Origin: Toxorhynchites rutilus septentrionalis | Lineage: Eukaryota > Arthropoda > Insecta > Diptera > Culicidae | DNA length: 64,000 nt | Assembly (NCBI RefSeq): GCF_029784135.1 | Contig: NC_073746.1 | Coordinates: 251,109,494-251,173,493, forward strand | Direction: 5' to 3' | In this document: positions 23,811-34,000 of the stretch, piece by piece | How positions within the stretch are numbered: the stretch's first letter is position 1 | How the letters are laid out: every line of letters begins with the position of its first letter | Made by a program: the position numbers and the translations under genes | Notes under the pieces: model-generated | Seen by the model: only the letters and a program-made list of their open reading frames with translations | Database searches by the model: none | What the model was told of the DNA's origin: nothing

Positions 23811-24044
23811 ACACGGGTTTACGGTTTGAAAGAAAATAAGATATTTTTTTGGGGTCCGCGTGTTTTATACTCTAGCGGTACACACTCACAGGATAGAGAC
23901 AAATCGGCAGACTCAGCCAGAGGGGCGAGTCCAACGAGACGAACGAATAAGCGTTAAAAGGGAGCGATGGCAAAAAAATACATTCTTCACGATTTGTTCG
24001 GTCGTTGGATTCACATGCAGACTAAAAAGGGTCCTTTTCAGGAT
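23811..24044 (+). pseudogene. histone H4 C-terminal relic with 3' stem-loop
   Basis: GGTTTACGGTTTGAAAGAAA resembles the V-V-Y-A-L-K-R codons of H4, and the second copy at 24882 is clearer. At 24029-24044 GGTCCTTTTCAGGATC forms a six-base stem with a TTTC loop followed by ACAAAA, as in histone mRNA 3' ends. The body between is unrecognisable. The call leans on the stem-loop and on the H2A neighbour in divergent order. Confidence 0.5.
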
Positions 24045-24588
24045 CACAAAATTATCTTCAATCTAAAGAGTTTATTGTTTTGTTATCTCTCGATATCCCC
24101 ATCTTGTTCGGCTGAACCTTTCTGTTTAGCGATTGCGTTTGCCACTCGCCACAGATTTCACAGTTGGAAAATTTCTTCCCATCCAGCTTTGTGACATGTT
24201 GTACAGTAAATTACATTCAATGGCACGTCGCATTACCACCACTCAGTGTCGCATTGGAGGCGATTTTAACCTGTAATTGAACATTTGCGATGACAGTGGT
24301 ACAATGTCGACTTTCAATGTGGGGTCATAATTTGGATCTCTATGTTTACAAAAATGTCCAACTAAATAAGTCGCATTACATGTCCGTCCAATTAGCTAAA
24401 TGTCGAACTAATTGTAAATTAATGTACTTTCAATCTGGAAACAATTTAAGAATTGGTGAAAATTGAATAATCAGGAAAGTCCCCAACTATCAATAAGCTC
24501 AGAACAACTGCCAAATTCACAAACTCATCAGATCCTGGCAAACAAATAATGAAAACATCAATTTGTGTTTTATTATTATTTTGGATAA
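24045..24588. other. no gene seen
   Basis: TACAGTAAATTACATTCAAT near 24207 and a similar TGTAAATTAATGTACTTTCA near 24413 bound a ~225-bp stretch that may be a small MITE, but the ends are too diverged to call. Confidence 0.35.
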
Positions 24589-24642
24589 TGTTTTAGAAAG
24601 CATTGAACTGTATTTCCTAAACTCTTTTTTGGAAGGTTTAAT

Positions 24643-24839
24643 GGCCCTGAAAAGCGCCTTGTTTTATGGAATGGTTCCAATTTAGAAAACTTAGTACTCG
24701 TGATCTTGAAAAAACCCATTTCGAACGCCCTCGATGCCGCGCTCGGCCTAGCTACCCTTGCGGGAAACTCCAGACCAACACGGTTCGAGCGGGATTTTGC
24801 CTTTCCCTTCACTTTTCCTCCTTTGCCATGTCCAGACAT
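24643..24839 (-). pseudogene. histone H2A pseudogene 2, internally deleted
   Basis: Starts with an intact ATG (24837-24839) and a near-perfect H2A N-terminus, MSGHGKGGKVKGKAKSRSNR, then VGLEFP. After ARVARPSA the sequence jumps to the segment that follows the C-terminal relic in pseudogene 1, so about 260 bp of H2A body are deleted. The 3' stem-loop GGCGCTTTTCAGGGCC remains at 24643-24658. The first residues after MSG read H where canonical H2A has R. It cannot make a histone fold. Confidence 0.85.
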
Positions 24840-24881
24840 GGCTGCTTGGGTTGGTTTGTTGATGTGTTGTGATGCGAACTG

Positions 24882-24935
24882 ATGTGGTGTACGGTTTGAA
24901 TGAGAATGATCGTTACGGAAGGAAGGAAGGTAGGT
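24882..24935 (+). pseudogene. histone H4 C-terminal fragment
   Basis: Reads DVVYGLNENDRYGRKEGR, aligning with the last segment of H4 (D-V-V-Y-A-L-K-R-Q-G-R-T-L-Y-G-F-G-G). It is divergent from H2A pseudogene 2, with 43 bp between the ATG of H2A and this fragment. Only about 18 codons remain. Confidence 0.55.
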
Positions 24936-25312
24936 ATTGTATTATAGAGACTTTAAACTTTTGCAGTTCATTCGTCTCTAGCCTTGAGAAAGGCCCTTTG
25001 AAAACTCTACTCTATTCTACTCCAGCGCTACTACCTCCGCCCTCTTGCCTTGAGAAACGCACTCGATCCCTCGCCGTCCAGCCCGTCCAGCAACGATGTT
25101 GTCCAGTCGGTGTCCACACAAAGAGTGATCGTTACGGCAGCGGAGCGGGGATTTTTAAGCTGACTGGCTGGCTCGAGAATTACGCATGTGTGAGACTGCG
25201 ACCAATTTTTCGTTCATATTTTTTCTTGTTCCTTTCCAATCGTGCTTCAATCTATTTCGCTGCTGCTCTGGTTGCCCGTTTTGGTCGGTTCGATTTGAGG
25301 AGCACAAAATGG
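24936..25312. other. no gene seen
   Basis: More GC-rich than its surroundings. It may be old histone-cluster spacer leading into the repeat right end. No open frame is recognisable. Confidence 0.35.
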
Positions 25313-25578
25313 ACCAATCAAAAATGGGCACATAGTGCATTTGGACAATGCTTGATATTTCACAATTATTCAATTATTTATCTCAAGAAAAATGAAATGT
25401 TATTCATTATGATAGATGCGTAAATATATTTCCTATCAATTGATGCAAAAACCTTTGCGATCTATTGAGAAATGCTCGAGTTATAAGCGTTCCAAATCTT
25501 GCATTTTTTCCTACTTGTTCAGTGCCTAGATTTCCATTTCACCCCCTATATCTTCCGGTTAGACGTAGTCCTACGTCA
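25313..25578 (+). mobile_element. hairpin-ended repeat family, right end only (copy 4)
   Basis: Starts CCAATCAAAAATGGGC and ends AGACGTAGTCCTACGTCA. It matches the ~265-bp right block of copies 1-3, with more divergence. No left end or minisatellite is present; histone-derived sequence lies to its left. Confidence 0.8.
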
Positions 25579-25696
25579 ATAAATATAATTTATATATACC
25601 TTGAATACAAATATAATTTATTTACTCATTTATTTTTTTCTATTTTTTATTATTATTCTACACTGTTCACATCGAACAGGTGACTAATTCATTATT

Positions 25697-27071
25697 ATGG
25701 CTGAAGGTGGGGAGGATCCCCCATCCACGTCATTGAATGTTTCTGATGCTGACCCACCTCCTGAAGAGCAGGAGGATGAAGCAGACGTTGAGGAGGAAAA
25801 TTCTGTGTATGAAGTAGAAAGTTCTGAAGATGAGGAAATTGATGAAAAACATGATTTTCGTCTAAAGGAATACCCGGAGGGATTCAAAGGTCCATTCATT
25901 GTATACTTTAGACGAAAATCAAAACCTCTTAATGTCATTCGCATCTCAAAAGAACTAACGCAGAAATTTTCCAAAGTTACTGAAATTACTCGGATGGGGC
26001 CAGACAAATTACGAGTTGTCGTCTCTTGCAGGACCCAAGCGAATGCAATAACGCGCTGTGATCTCTTTGCGATTGAGTATCGCGTATACGTACCCTGTTG
26101 CAACGTTGAAATAGATGGTGTAATAAACGAAAAGGGTTTGACTCGAAAAGAGATACTCGATGGTGTCGGTCGCTTCAAGAATTCCTCACTCAAAAGTGTG
26201 AAGATTCTTGAATGCGATCGACTGAAGTCTGTGTCACTTAAAAATGACAAACGAGTTCTCAATCGGACAAACTCTTTTCGAGTGACTTTTGAGGATTCCG
26301 CTCTTCCAAACTACGTTGCAATAGGTGCTCTTCGTTTACCTGTTCGGTTGTTTGTACCCCGTGTAATGAAATGCAACAAATGTATGCAGCTCGGTCACAC
26401 GGCCGCCTATTGTAGATTGTGGAGAGAGTCATGATGGGACTTCTTGCGCAAAAGAGCGCAAGTGTCTTCATTGCGACGGGGCCCCCCATGATCTTTCTCA
26501 ATGCCCGGTGTACATACAACGAGGGGAAAAACTCAAGCGTTCCTTAAAGGAACGTTCCAAGCGGACTTATGCAGAAATGCTTAAGAGTTCCGTCTCAACG
26601 ACTCAGAACAATCCCTACTCCATTCTGCAGAACGACGAGCCTGTTGCAGACGCTCCCAATGCAGGAAGTTCCGGTACATCGCAGGGTGCCATTAGGAAAA
26701 GAAAAATTACTTCTTTTCCATCACTCCCCAGAAAGAAGATCGAAACTTCCCAAGTTGGAATGAAACCTCGTATCGAACGTGCTGAGAATAGACCGAAGCA
26801 AGTACCTCCTGGTTTAAGCGGTTCTTCTACGCACCAGGGGTCCTCAGCACTTCCCGGAGCAGAGCCCAACACGTCTGTTCCTTTTTCGCGGTCGAGACAA
26901 CAGCCACAATCTGGCTTGCTTGCGCTTTCTGACCTGGTGGACAATATTTTAAATGCTTTAAATATAAATGACCCTCTTAAAAGCATAGTATTATGTTTGC
27001 TTCCGATTGTGAGAACATTTTTGAAAGAAAAATGTGGTTTTTTAGCAGCGTTCATTTCCCTCGATGCCTGA
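25697..27071 (+). pseudogene. LINE ORF1 (gag-like, CCHC), frameshifted
   Basis: RNA-binding ORF1 protein of the I-clade LINE, which coats the element RNA. It begins MAEGGEDPPSTSLNVSDADP and has an acidic Glu/Asp-rich N-terminus (residues ~15-50), a central domain, and a zinc knuckle starting CNKCMQLGHTAAYC near 26370-26410. A frameshift falls inside the knuckle region, and the remaining Cys-His motifs (CDCGE, CLHCDGAPHDLSQCP) continue in another frame to about 26510. The rest is a basic, Ser/Pro-rich tail to 27071. Confidence 0.82.
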
Positions 27072-30000
27072 TTCAGTGCAAGAGGTCAAGGTTTTGACCA
27101 CTGTAATACAGTGGAATTGCAGAAGCATCATCCCTAAACTAGATCAATTTAAATTTTTAATTCATAGAAATGACTCGTTTGGTGGCGTACTATTGGGGAT
27201 CAAAAAATGCCACTCCTTCTATAGAGTCACTCTCCCATCGATGACAGGCATTGAAGTTGTCGCTTGCCAGACACAAATCAATGGCAAAGACCTCTGCATT
27301 GCCTCGATATATATTCCTCCAAGAACTATGGTTGGCCGCCATCAGTTTTTTGATATCATCGAGGCACTGCCGGAGCCGCGGCTAATCTTAGGTGACCTCA
27401 ACTCCCATGGAACAGCATGGGGTTCACTCTACGATGACAACCGTGCCACTTTGATTTATGATCTGTGTGACAACTTCAAATTGACAGTTTTGAATACTGG
27501 GGAAGCAACTAGAATAGCCAACCCTCCTGCACGGGCAAGCATGCTAGACATATCACTTTGCTCTTCTTCGTTATCCCTGGATTGCACGTGGAAGGTAATC
27601 CAAGATCCCCACGGTAGTGACCACCTGCCAATAATTTTATCGATCTCCAATGAATCAGGTTCTCGTGAGTCAGTCGATATTGCGTGACCTCACGAAAAAT
27701 ATTGACTGGAGAAAATTTGCAGAAATAATATCTGAAGCACTTGTTTCAATGCATGAACTTCCTCCAATTGAAGAGTATAATTTTATATCGAGTTTGATTT
27801 ACGAAAGCGCACTTCAAGCTCAAAAGAAACGTGTTCCTGCTACCACTTTACGACGTCGTCCTCCATCACTTTGGTGGGACAAGGAGTGTTCAAAGGTCTA
27901 CCTTGAAAAATCATCCGCTTTCAAAAAATTCCGGAAAACTGGACTAGTGGAATGGTTTCGAAAGCACCAAGCTCTAGAAGCCAAACTAAAAGGTCTGATT
28001 AAAGCAAAAAAGCGTGGATATTGGCGAAAGTTCGTCAATGGTTTGTCAAGGGAGACCGCTATGAGCACTCTTTGGAATACGGCTAGGAGAATGCGTGGCT
28101 AGAACCATACAAATGAAAGTGAGGAATACTCTGACCGTTGGATTTTCAAATTTGCAAGAAAGGTTTGTCCCGATTCCGTTCCTGCACAAAGCGTCGTACG
28201 CGACATTCCGCTCCAATGCGACTATGAGAATTTTTCGATGGTGGAATTCTCAATTGCCCTCCTCTCATGTAACAATTCAACTCCGGGGTCGGACAAGATT
28301 AAATTCAACTTGTTGAAGAATCTTCCCGACTTGCCAAACAGCGTTTGCTGAACTTGTTCAACAAGTTTCTGGAGCTGAATATTGTCCCGCATGACTGGAG
28401 ACAAGTGAGAGTGATAGCCATACGGAAACCCAACAAGCCGGCTTGCGATCACAACTCGTATAGGCCGATTGCAATGTTATCCTGTATTCGTAAATTGTTA
28501 GAGAAAATGATTCTACTTCGTTTGGACAAGTGGGTTGAAGCGAACAATTTGCTGTCAAATACGCAGTTTGGCTTCCGCCGAGGTAAAGGACGAACGATTG
28601 TCTCGCGCTGCTATCTTCTGAAATCCAAATCGCATTTGCTCGTAAAGAACAAATGGCTTCCGTTTTTCTCGATATCAAAGGGGCATTTGATTCAGTTTCC
28701 ATGGAAATTCTCTCAGAGAAACTTCATAATCGTGGACTATCGCCAATTCTGAATAATTTCCTGTACAATTTACTCTCAGAAAAGCACATGTTTTTCAATC
28801 ATGGCAGCTTGAAATCTTCTCGATACAGTTTTATGGGCCTACCACAAGGCTCCTGCCTAAGCCCCCTCTTGTACAGTTTTTACGTCAATGATATAGATGA
28901 TTGTCTAACTAGAGACTGCACGCTGAGACAACTTGCAGACGATGGAGTTATTTCCATCACGGGTACTAATCCCGTCGTTCTGCAAAAGTCGTTGCAAGAT
29001 ACCCTGAACAATCTGATCACGTGGACCCTAAAGCTGGGTATCGAATTCTCTACGGAGAAAACTGAAATGGTCGTTTTTTCTAGGAAGCACGAACCCGCCC
29101 AATTCCAGCTTCACCTATCCGGCAAAACGATCCAACACTCTATGTTTTTCAAATACCTGGGTGTATATTTTGATTCTAAGTGTACCTGGGGGAGACACAT
29201 TACGTATTTGAAACAGAAATGCCAGCAAAGAATCAATTTCCTCCAAACAATAACCGGAACATGGTGGGGCGCCCATCCAGGAGACCTCATTCAGTTGTAC
29301 AAAACAACGATATTATCAGTGTTAGAATATGGCAGTTTTTGCTTCCGATCAGCTGCCAGGATTCATATTCTCAAGCTGGAGAGAATACAATATCGTTGCT
29401 TGCGTATAGCCATGGGGTGTTTGCATTCGACACATACGATGAGTCTCGAAGTTTTGGCAGGAGTACCCCCGCTTACTCTTCGATTCACAGAATTATCCTA
29501 CAGATTTCTCATCCGTTGCAAGATCATGAATCCATTGGTGATTGATAACTTCGAAAATCTACTCCAACTGATTCCTCAGTCAAGTTTTATGTCTTTATAC
29601 CATGAGTACCTTACCCACGACGTGCACCCTTCACCAGGCATCTCCAACCAAGTTTGCTTCCCATACTTTTGCAATTCCTCTGTCATTTTTGATCTGTCCA
29701 TGCGACAAAAAATCCATGGAATCCCAGATCATCTACACTCAGATTCTATTCCGCCGATATTTTCGGCAGAATATGGGAAAGTTAGATCTGAGAAAATGTT
29801 CTTTACTGACGGTTCATTCATAAACGGGTCCACTGGCTTCGGCATCTTCAATGAAAATTCCAGTGCCTCTTTCAAACTCAAATATCCTTGTTCCGTGTAT
29901 GTCGCTGAACTGGGTGCGATATATTACGCATTAGGGATCATTGAAACATTGCCCATCGACCACTATTTTATTTTTTCAGACAGTCTCAGCTCATTAGAGG

Positions 30001-30650
30001 CAATCCGTTCAATGAAGGTTGATAAACGCTCCTCTTATTTCCTAACAAGAATAAGACAACTATTGAGTGTTTTGGTCGAAAAATAATTCAAGATTACCTT
30101 AGCATGGGTTCCCTCTCATTGCTCGATTCCGGGGAATGAGAAAGCGGACTCGCTAGCTAAGGTGGGCGCTTTAGAAGGCACTCTTTTTGAAAGGCAAATT
30201 GCTTATAATGAATTTTTCCACATTCCTCGTCAGTATACGCTCGTAAGTTGGCAGCGCATGTGGAGTGGAGATGAGTTCGGTCGTTGGTTACACACGATTA
30301 TCCCTAAAGTCTCGACGAGGGCATGGTTCAAGGGATTGAATGTAGGTCGTGATTTCATTCGCGTGATATCTCGGCTTATGTCCAATCACTACAACCTAAA
30401 CGCGCATCTCTATCGCATTGGGCTCGCAGCAAACAATCTTTGTGATTGTGGCGATGGCTACCACGACATCGAGCATGTTGTCTGGTCGTGTATCCAGTTC
30501 CATGTTGCTCGCTCTCAGCTCTCTAGAGCACTAAGAGCACAAGGCAGACAATCGGATATCCCCGTCCGGGATATCTTAGGTAGCCGTGATCCTGATCTTC
30601 TGCTTCATCTATACCTGTTCCTCACAAAACGCCGATGTCAACGTTTAATG
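27064..30650 (+). pseudogene. LINE ORF2 (EN-RT-RNase H), broken
   Basis: Overlaps the end of ORF1 by a few bases. EN starts IQWNCRS, but a stretch between FKFLIH and RNDSFGG is missing compared with a full endonuclease. RT boxes follow (FLDIKGAFDSV, GLPQGSCLSPLLYSFYV, QLADDG), then RNase H (FTDGS, WVPSHCSIPGNEKADSLA) and the CDCGDGYHDIEHVVWSC cluster. Frames change near 27680, 28100, 28330 and 28640; a TAA at 30084-30086 interrupts RNase H; a final shift near 30620 changes the C-terminus. Not functional. Confidence 0.88.
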
Positions 30651-31159
30651 ATGTTTCCTTCGTTGTGTCTCCGTTTCATATCCCTCCTATCCGATCGATA
30701 AACTTTTACTTAGTCGCGGCAATACATACACACACTCTTTACAGATACACGGGCCAAAGGTTGTGCAGTCCACTGATCATTCAACAAGAGCCAAAGGTTG
30801 AACCGCTCATGACAACTCTACACGAACTGATGATTGCGCCGGCTAGTGACCATTCTATCCTGGATTCCTCGAGTCGAGAAAGACGCACCACGCTAGATAT
30901 GAGGTACAGACTAGGGGGGCGTTGCTGATTAATGGTCAGCTGCATCCCAATAGGAAGTATCCCGTGTCGGGCACACGTACAGAGCATTGGAGACAGCAAC
31001 ATCCCAATTACGAAAACACTTGTAATACTAACCTCGAGCCAACCGCGAGTAATCGGTTACATATTACTAACATAGATAATAAGAAAAATTGTATTGAACT
31101 CCCGGCCCCGTGAGGCTAACACCATATGAGCCTTTATAAAAATATATATTTTGGAAAAA

Positions 31160-31822
31160 AAATGTGTATGAAAGAAAAGGGGGGAGGAGTGTCGAACTAC
31201 CATAGAAACGTTTATCGATCCCTAAAACCTCTATATGCTAAGTTTGATTCCGTTTGTGTGATTAGTTCTCGAATTGTTCAGCAACCTCGCCTCTTCAGAG
31301 AGGGGAAAGTTGTGTCAAACCATCATACCTCAAAAACCTCCATATGGCAAATTTGGTTCCATTTTTCGGATTTGTCTTTCATTTGTTCATTTAGAGAGAG
31401 CTATGAGTGTCTAACCACCATAGAAACATTTATCCCATCTTAAAACCTCCATATGCCAAATCGGGTTTCATTTGCTTGATTAATTCTCGAGTAATGCGGA
31501 AATTTGTGTTTCATTTGTATGGTAGCACCCCCTAAGAGAGGGGGGAGGAGTATCTAACCACCATAGAATAATTTATTGCACCCTAAAACCTTCACATGCC
31601 AAATTCCGTTCCATTTTCTTGGTTAATTCTCGAGTAATGCAGAAATTTGTGTTTCATTTGTATGGCAGCCCCTCCCCCCCTTAGAGAGGGGGGATGAGTG
31701 TCTAACCACCATAGAAACATTTATCCCATCTTAAAACCTGCATATGCCAAATCTGGTTTCAATTTGCTTGATTAATTCTCAAGTAATGCAGAAATTTGTG
31801 TTTCGTTTGTATGGCAGCCCCC
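31160..31822 (+). repeat. ~155-bp repeat array, left part
   Basis: Four to five diverged units with GAAATTTGTGTTTCATTTGT, ATGGCAGCC, a G/C tract (TAGAGAGGGG), CTAACCACCATAGAAACATT and CCAAAT-TTCATTTGCTTGAT. It is interrupted at a TTAA by the 31827-33123 element and resumes at 33128. Confidence 0.85.
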
Positions 31823-31826
31823 TTAA

Positions 31827-33123
31827 GGTGTAGGTGGAAGCTAGCCACAAATGGCTGCCACAATGGCGCTCATTTGTTTCATCTCCCTCCCTCACTCCTC
31901 GCCCGAAAATCAATAATTTTGCGGAACAGTGTGAAGAAAATTATCGTTTTCCTACACTTCCCATCAAGTAATATCAACCAAACTCTAATCGATTACTCAC
32001 AAGATATTAAATTTTCATCTGCTGTCGCACTGTATAGTGAAAACCGTCGGAAAACTCGAGCTAGTCCTCTGAAAGTTAAATTTTCATTTTTCAATTTTCG
32101 GCAATGGTTTTGTTTGGATTGGTGAAAGCATCGTTATTTTTTCGACACTGATGCCAGACAACATCATCGAAACAGCTATAAAAACCACTCAATTAAATGT
32201 TATTCCTGAGTCATAGCGTTTCATGTCATGAAAATCAATAGAATAAAATTGTGTTGATATCAATACAATTATTATTTTTACGTTCAATGGGTCTATAATG
32301 TAAGTTTTAGCAACTTTAACATTGGTTAAGCAAATTGTATTGCAGAGCTCGGAACACTGCCACGGCTGACTATGCTTCCAAAAACAGTAAACGGAAAAGT
32401 CTTACGTTCAATCAAAATGCCTCGGCCAATGAAGAGAAGGGATAAGGCTCTCCAATATGAATATGTAAAAACAATACGATCAACGAAGGAAAATATTAAG
32501 GAATTATCAACATCGAGTTACTATGCGGAAAAACTTGTTAATACCAGAAGAGCCCCAATTCGCATGTGTTATAAATTTGTTCATGTTACGCTCACGTAAC
32601 ATCAGAATTTTACTTCATATGCAAATACACCTCCTATATATTTATATTTACAATTGTTCATCGGAATATATCGTTCATACATTTTATTTTAGTATTGAAT
32701 TGTTATTTTTTTCAAATGTATTCAAAGACTCGTGTCAATGAAGCGCCACACAGTCTGATAAGTGAATTAATCTATTTACGTGTGCTTTGCTCTTCTCTCA
32801 TAAACACTATTACCCCATTTTTACACGTGGTTTTACCTATACTACTACAATGGCTAGTGTAGTGTTCTGGATGAACAAAACACAGTTCGTTCCCCGTGAA
32901 ATCTCACTCCTTTATTCGGACGGAAAATGCTTCGAGAAGCTACGTCCGTTCTACACAGTGTCTATCTACATTCTGGCTCTACTAACGGTTTTCCTCTGTC
33001 TCTCTTACTAGTATCTATATGTGTATATGTGTCTTCAAGCAAACGTATTTGTCAATCATACGCTACATGTTTCTAAAGGGCATGCAAAGGGGTCCGACTC
33101 GACATCTAGCTTCCACCATCACC
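31827..33123. mobile_element. 1.3-kb element with TTAA target duplication (piggyBac-like, non-autonomous)
   Basis: Flanked by TTAA at 31823-31826 and 33124-33127. Inverted ends GGTGTAGGTGGAAGCTAG and, reversed from the right, GGTGATGGTGGAAGCTAG (18 bp, 2 differences). The ~155-bp repeat continues across it (GGCAGCCCCC before, AGAGAGGGGGGAGG after), proving the insertion. The interior has short ORFs only, the longest about 100 codons (31796-32125, overlapping the left end), none recognised and none resembling a piggyBac transposase. Confidence 0.85.
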
Positions 33124-33127
33124 TTAA

Positions 33128-33480
33128 GAGAGGGGGGAGGAGTATCTAACCACCATAGAATCATTTATTGCACTCTAAAACCTTCACACGCCAAATTTCG
33201 TTTCATTTGCTTAATTAATTCTCGAGTAATGTAGAAATTTGTGTTTCATTTGTATGGCAGCCCCCTCCCCAGGAGTGGGGAGGGGTCTCGAACTATCATA
33301 AGAACCTTCCCTGACCCCAAAAATCTCTACATACCAATTTTCTTGTCGATCAGTTCAGTAGTTTCCGAGGTCATAAGAATCAGACAGACAGACAGAAAGA
33401 CAGAATTCCATTTCAAGGTGCTACTGACATTCAACCGATTCGGACGTGTTTTTACCGCCCTTGTAAAAGAGTACGGAAAA
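33128..33480 (+). repeat. ~155-bp repeat array, right part with end unit
   Basis: One and a half ordinary units, then the end unit ACCCCAAAAATCTCTACATACC, TCGATCAGTTCAGTAGTTTC and a (CAGA)n run at 33371-33393. The same end unit, in minus orientation, closes the array near 61573-61620. Confidence 0.8.
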
Positions 33481-33500
33481 ATAGGAGTTTTCTCGCACAA

Positions 33501-33542
33501 CTAATCAAATGCTTAGAGCAGCCTTTCTGAAGGCTTGATTAG
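33501..33542. repeat. 42-bp imperfect palindrome
   Basis: Outer arms CTAATCAA and TTGATTAG, inner arms AGCCTT and AAGGCT around TCTG. It lies between the end unit of the ~155-bp repeat and the 5' end of the third LINE. It may belong to either one. Confidence 0.6.
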
Positions 33543-33968
33543 TCCTAAATACAAATTGATTTTCAGCATCGCAACCCGAGGATAGCAGAAGAGGATATCA
33601 ACAAACGTTCACTGCGGTGGCGGTGCTCACCGGTTCGCCGGAAAAAGCGCGCGCTTTTTCGGCATCACGCCCCTTTCTGGATCGGCGGAAGCCGTTCGAA
33701 AGGCATAAGCTGTGTGATAGTGACTAGTTTTTGGTAGTGATAATTATTAATAATATTTTAAAAATATATCCGCATACTGACGGTGAAGTGAAGAAAAATT
33801 CTAAAACGAAAATTTTATAGTGAATCGCTCGCGTTCTTTCGAGCACATTGGTGGTTCTTATAAGTGCTTTCAAAAAAATAGTGTGAATTTCTTGGTACAT
33901 ATCCGCAAGTGATTAGCCCAATATTCAATTTTTTCATAAAGTGCTCTGCAAAAGAAAAATCTTTTCTC

Positions 33969-33991
33969 CGGCTACACCTAAGGTGTAGCCG
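33969..33991 (+). promoter_or_regulatory. perfect hairpin in the 5' UTR, 9 nt before ORF1 ATG
   Basis: Arms CGGCTACACC and GGTGTAGCCG, 10 bp each without mismatch, loop TAA. It ends at 33991; the ATG is at 34001. It could affect translation start or RNA packaging, which is inference. Confidence 0.7.
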
Positions 33992-34000
33992 ACAATCAAC

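Larger units (their letters stand above)
25640..31150 (+). mobile_element. I-clade LINE copy 2, near full length, decayed
   Basis: ORF1 then ORF2 on the plus strand, then a 3' UTR ending with AGGCT, an 11-nt loop and AGCCT (31113-31133) and an A/T-rich tail near 31150. It is the same subfamily as the 3.7-7.6 kb copy by ORF2 blocks. The 5' end is not exactly placed. Confidence 0.85.

Noticed and set aside
32372..32599. 75-aa basic ORF in the TTAA element
   Set aside because: No family recognised and no evidence of selection can be seen from one sequence.
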